Part shown: in pieces, positions 6,127-8,428 of the stretch
Numbering within the stretch: the first letter of the stretch is position 1
Layout: every line of letters begins with the position of its first letter
NCBI GenBank assembly: GCA_002403905.1
Contig: DHIR01000222.1
Location: 1-8,428 of the forward strand
From: Mucilaginibacter sp. UBA4741
Lineage (GTDB): Bacteria; Bacteroidota; Bacteroidia; Sphingobacteriales; Sphingobacteriaceae
Direction of reading: 5' to 3'
DNA length: 8,428 bases
Notes under the pieces: model-generated
The model's database searches: none
What the model was told of the DNA's origin: nothing
Seen by the model: the letters and a program-made list of their open reading frames with translations, nothing else
Translations under genes and position numbers: made by a program

Positions 6127-7443
6127 TTAGTTCCCTACTGGCGGCAAGGCTTCTATTTTTTTCTGTGTATCGTTAGCATTGGTCATATCCTTAGTAACTA
6201 AATAATAATTTTTTAAGTTTCTTAATGCATCAGCAGATTTTGGATTTAATTCTGTTGCTTTTAACAGATATGGTTTAGCAGTATCAGCCATTGCTGTAGC
6301 TTTTGCCACAGTTGCGTTATACTCTTTTTGTTTGCTTGGTGGTAAATAGTTATTTGCAAAGTTATAAGTATCGATCGCTGGCGCTAACAAAGCATATCCT
6401 ATATTTTGATTTACTTCCGGATAATTAGGATCTATTTCCAGCGCTTTTTTAAACATGTCTACAGCCTTAGCCAGGTAATCGTCTTTTTTAGCTTGTAATG
6501 GATTTAATTTCGCTATAAATGGTGGTAAAGTTGACTCTTTAAGTTCTTTACCGTCGGTTTTTTTTAATTTTAATATATCCTCACCTACGTTGGTAGCAAA
6601 TGATGTATAAGTTATACCGGCATAATAATATAAAGTCTTATTTTTTGGATCATTGGCAATGGCAGCTTGTATTTTACTTAAAATTTGTTGCGCTTTACCA
6701 GATTGCAGGCTTATTTCTATTTCTCTTCTTCTCAGGTCAGAGCTTGCAGGGAATTTTTCTATCCCATCGCTAGCTAATTTTAAAGAATTAACAGTGTCTT
6801 TTTGAGTTAAATAAATACTTGACAAATCCAGATAAATAGATTCCATTTTAGAAAATTTAAGCGGAAGCAATTTAGTGTACGCTGTAATTGCAGCCGGATA
6901 ATTTTTTGCGGCAACAGCGGCTAAACCTGAATAGTGTAAAGCGGTAGTATCTTCAGGGAATAACTGGTGGAAATAATCGAAATCTTTATAGGCAAGATCA
7001 AATTGTTTATTCTTAAAATCGGTAATGCCTTTATTTAACTGGTATTGGGCCAGGTTATTGGCAGCATCAAGTATTAGGTCTTTGAACTCTCCTTTTGTAT
7101 CTAGCTCTTTGGCTTTTTTCAAAGCTTCATCGGCAGTGTTAAACAATGGTAAGGTCTTAGAATTAGTGCTGTCGTTGCTCCGCAAGGTATAAGTAGCATA
7201 GATTGCCGCTTTTAACGCATAAGTTTGTGGTAACGTAGCAGTTTTTGCGTTTGTAGATGCTTTGTCAATTGAGTTACGTGCATCATTAAGGCTTTTATCG
7301 GCCTGAGTGTAAGTGGCTTTTATCTTATTTAGTTTTAAATAATTATCATACGTTTCTTTAGCGTTGCTTACCTCGTATTTCTGCGCAAAAGCCGTTGTAG
7401 CGGCCATGCCCAACAAGCCAGCTATCAAAAATTTAATTCTCAT
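6127..7443 (-). CDS. Secreted tetratricopeptide repeat protein
   Basis: A 438-aa protein with a clear Sec signal peptide: MRIKF, a hydrophobic core IAGLLGMAATT and an AFA cleavage site, giving mature protein from about Q21. It has no lipobox cysteine, so it is probably periplasmic. TPR-like helix pairs can be seen at about 134-167 (ending FPED), 168-198, 202-233 (ending KFPAS), 235-268 (ending NDPKN), 323-342 (MFKKALEIDPNYPE) and 386-404 (LLKATELNPKSAD), with lower-complexity helical or linker segments rich in K, A, T and N between them. TPR proteins act as scaffolds for protein-protein contacts; the partner is unknown. It follows the other TPR gene by 8 bp and shares C-terminal layout with it. 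A perfect hairpin follows the stop. Confidence 0.88.
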   Translation of the reverse strand: MRIKFLIAGLLGMAATTAFAQKYEVSNAKETYDNYLKLNKIKATYTQADKSLNDARNSIDKASTNAKTATLPQTYALKAAIYATYTLRSNDSTNSKTLPLFNTADEALKKAKELDTKGEFKDLILDAANNLAQYQLNKGITDFKNKQFDLAYKDFDYFHQLFPEDTTALHYSGLAAVAAKNYPAAITAYTKLLPLKFSKMESIYLDLSSIYLTQKDTVNSLKLASDGIEKFPASSDLRRREIEISLQSGKAQQILSKIQAAIANDPKNKTLYYYAGITYTSFATNVGEDILKLKKTDGKELKESTLPPFIAKLNPLQAKKDDYLAKAVDMFKKALEIDPNYPEVNQNIGYALLAPAIDTYNFANNYLPPSKQKEYNATVAKATAMADTAKPYLLKATELNPKSADALRNLKNYYLVTKDMTNANDTQKKIEALPPVGN

Positions 7444-7451
7444 GGTTTAAT

Positions 7452-8428
7452 TTATTGATTGGTTAATTGTTTTAGTTTGTTGTTTATCCTGTCTGTTTGG
7501 TCTTTATTATTGGTTTGTGCATAAATAAGCTGCAACACTTCAAGGCACTTTATGTTATTTGGTGATATTTCATTAGCTTTTTCAACCCATTGCTGAGCGT
7601 AAAGTATGTTTTTATCACCATCACTCCCCTTTTTTAAAGCACTTTTCTTTAAATAAAGTAATCCTAAATTAAATATTGGGTCGTAAGCCGAATTATTTAA
7701 ATCTATTACGCGTAAATAAAGTGTTTCCGCTTTATCATATTGATAAAGATGATCATAACAATTTGCTGCTACAAACACAATATCGGGGTTATTTATATTA
7801 ATGTCAAGCAATTGAGGTAATAATGGCTCTAAAGATTTATAATCTTTATTATTATTATAAATATTAGCCTCATCTAACAGCAAAAACTTATCATTTGGCA
7901 GGAGTTTCCTGCCCCTTCTTATCATTTCAATTGCTTTTGCGGTATCTCCTATTGCCTTATAAACATTTGCAGCCGCCTCAATATAGTCAGTTCTTATACT
8001 GTCGGTTTTTACCAAATTATCATAATATCGGGCAGCGGCAGTTAAATTTCCTAATTTATTATTAGTATAGGCAATGTAAGCATTTAACGGTTTAAAGGAG
8101 GGTACGTATTTATGCGCTTTAAAAAACAGCACTACAGCGTTAGAATAGTCTGAAATACTAACGTAAGCAAACGCCTTACGTATATATACATTTGCCAGAC
8201 ATTGCCTGGTAAAGTCCATTTCGGGTTGATACTTGTATATTTTATTGCGGCCGTTTAGTATATCAACCTGCTCAACAGTTTTTCTGAAGAAGTTTTCGGG
8301 CTGCCCGGTCTTATTTGTCGAGTCGACATATAAAATAGCCGAGTTGATGATAGCTCGGTAAACGTTCTTCTCCAAATCATTGGTGTCCGGGGCTATTTTT
8401 AGTAAACTATCAATAGATTTTTTGGCGA
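7452..8428 (-). CDS. Tetratricopeptide repeat protein, 5' end outside window
   Basis: The frame stays open past the TTG at 8373-8375 to the edge at 8428, adding at least 17 residues (AKKSIDSLLKIAPDTND), so the gene is partial and the TTG is not the true start. Of 324 visible residues, about 80-291 form six or so TPR units: 80-112 (ending KYVPSFKP), 114-146, 148-180 (AIEMIRRGRKLLPND), 181-214, 215-247 (KAETLYLRVIDLNN) and a longer one at 249-291 holding a K/S/G-rich insert before AQQWVEKANEISPNN. The 17 extra residues also end in 'KIAPD', typical of a repeat end. A signal peptide cannot be judged. It is the upstream gene of an apparent two-gene operon. The function is a scaffold by family only. 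I recall a TPR gene next to gyrA in related genomes, but that is outside the window and unverified. Confidence 0.85.
   Translation of the reverse strand, partial: AKKSIDSLLKIAPDTNDLEKNVYRAIINSAILYVDSTNKTGQPENFFRKTVEQVDILNGRNKIYKYQPEMDFTRQCLANVYIRKAFAYVSISDYSNAVVLFFKAHKYVPSFKPLNAYIAYTNNKLGNLTAAARYYDNLVKTDSIRTDYIEAAANVYKAIGDTAKAIEMIRRGRKLLPNDKFLLLDEANIYNNNKDYKSLEPLLPQLLDININNPDIVFVAANCYDHLYQYDKAETLYLRVIDLNNSAYDPIFNLGLLYLKKSALKKGSDGDKNILYAQQWVEKANEISPNNIKCLEVLQLIYAQTNNKDQTDRINNKLKQLTNQ

Noticed and set aside
1..8428. Search for a defence island, mobile element, CRISPR, tRNA or large repeat
   Set aside because: The AlbA_2 protein alone is not evidence for a defence system, and no transposase, integrase, terminal repeats, spacer array or cloverleaf was seen.

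Overview
The window looks like ordinary chromosomal DNA from a Bacteroidota bacterium, most likely a Sphingobacteriaceae member close to Mucilaginibacter or Pedobacter. The reasons are an AT-rich genome, start codons without Shine-Dalgarno sequences, an exact TAnnTTTG-type -7 promoter element, and protein families with a Bacteroidota flavour: a short free-methionine-sulfoxide reductase, a DUF4442 protein, an AlbA_2 protein of about 207 aa, and secreted TPR proteins. The genus is inferred from remembered protein similarity and was not searched. I see no rRNA, tRNA, CRISPR array, insertion sequence or prophage.

Layout. 1-168 is a very AT-rich spacer (about 18% G+C by hand count). 169-1120 (minus) holds a spheroidene monooxygenase (CrtA)-like gene followed by an 82-aa conserved-type hypothetical gene. 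Divergent from it, 1196-2920 (plus) is a tightly overlapping trio: free methionine-(R)-sulfoxide reductase, an alpha/beta hydrolase and a 3-methyladenine DNA glycosylase. This trio converges at about 2920-3030 on a four-gene minus-strand operon transcribed from about 5989 down to 3030: DUF4442 hotdog-type protein, GNAT acetyltransferase, AlbA_2/winged-helix protein, and a NorM-type MATE efflux pump. After a 137-bp spacer with a perfect 13-bp hairpin, 6127-8428 (minus) holds two adjacent TPR protein genes. One carries a signal peptide. The other runs off the right edge, so its true start lies outside the window.

How the genes work together. The plus-strand trio combines repair of oxidised methionine with excision of alkylated bases, which suggests a damage-repair or housekeeping transcript; the hydrolase substrate is unknown. 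The minus-strand operon joins an acetyltransferase, a probable DNA-binding regulator and a drug/cation antiporter, which would fit detoxification, but nothing in the sequence proves a shared substrate. The two TPR genes appear to be diverged tandem paralogues.

I found no convincing new multi-gene system. The points most worth following up are the isolated CrtA homologue, the apparently leaderless start of the reductase gene, the GNAT/AlbA_2/MATE arrangement and the TPR pair. Three start codons were revised or extended relative to the longest open frame: the CrtA-like gene, the MATE gene and the edge TPR gene.
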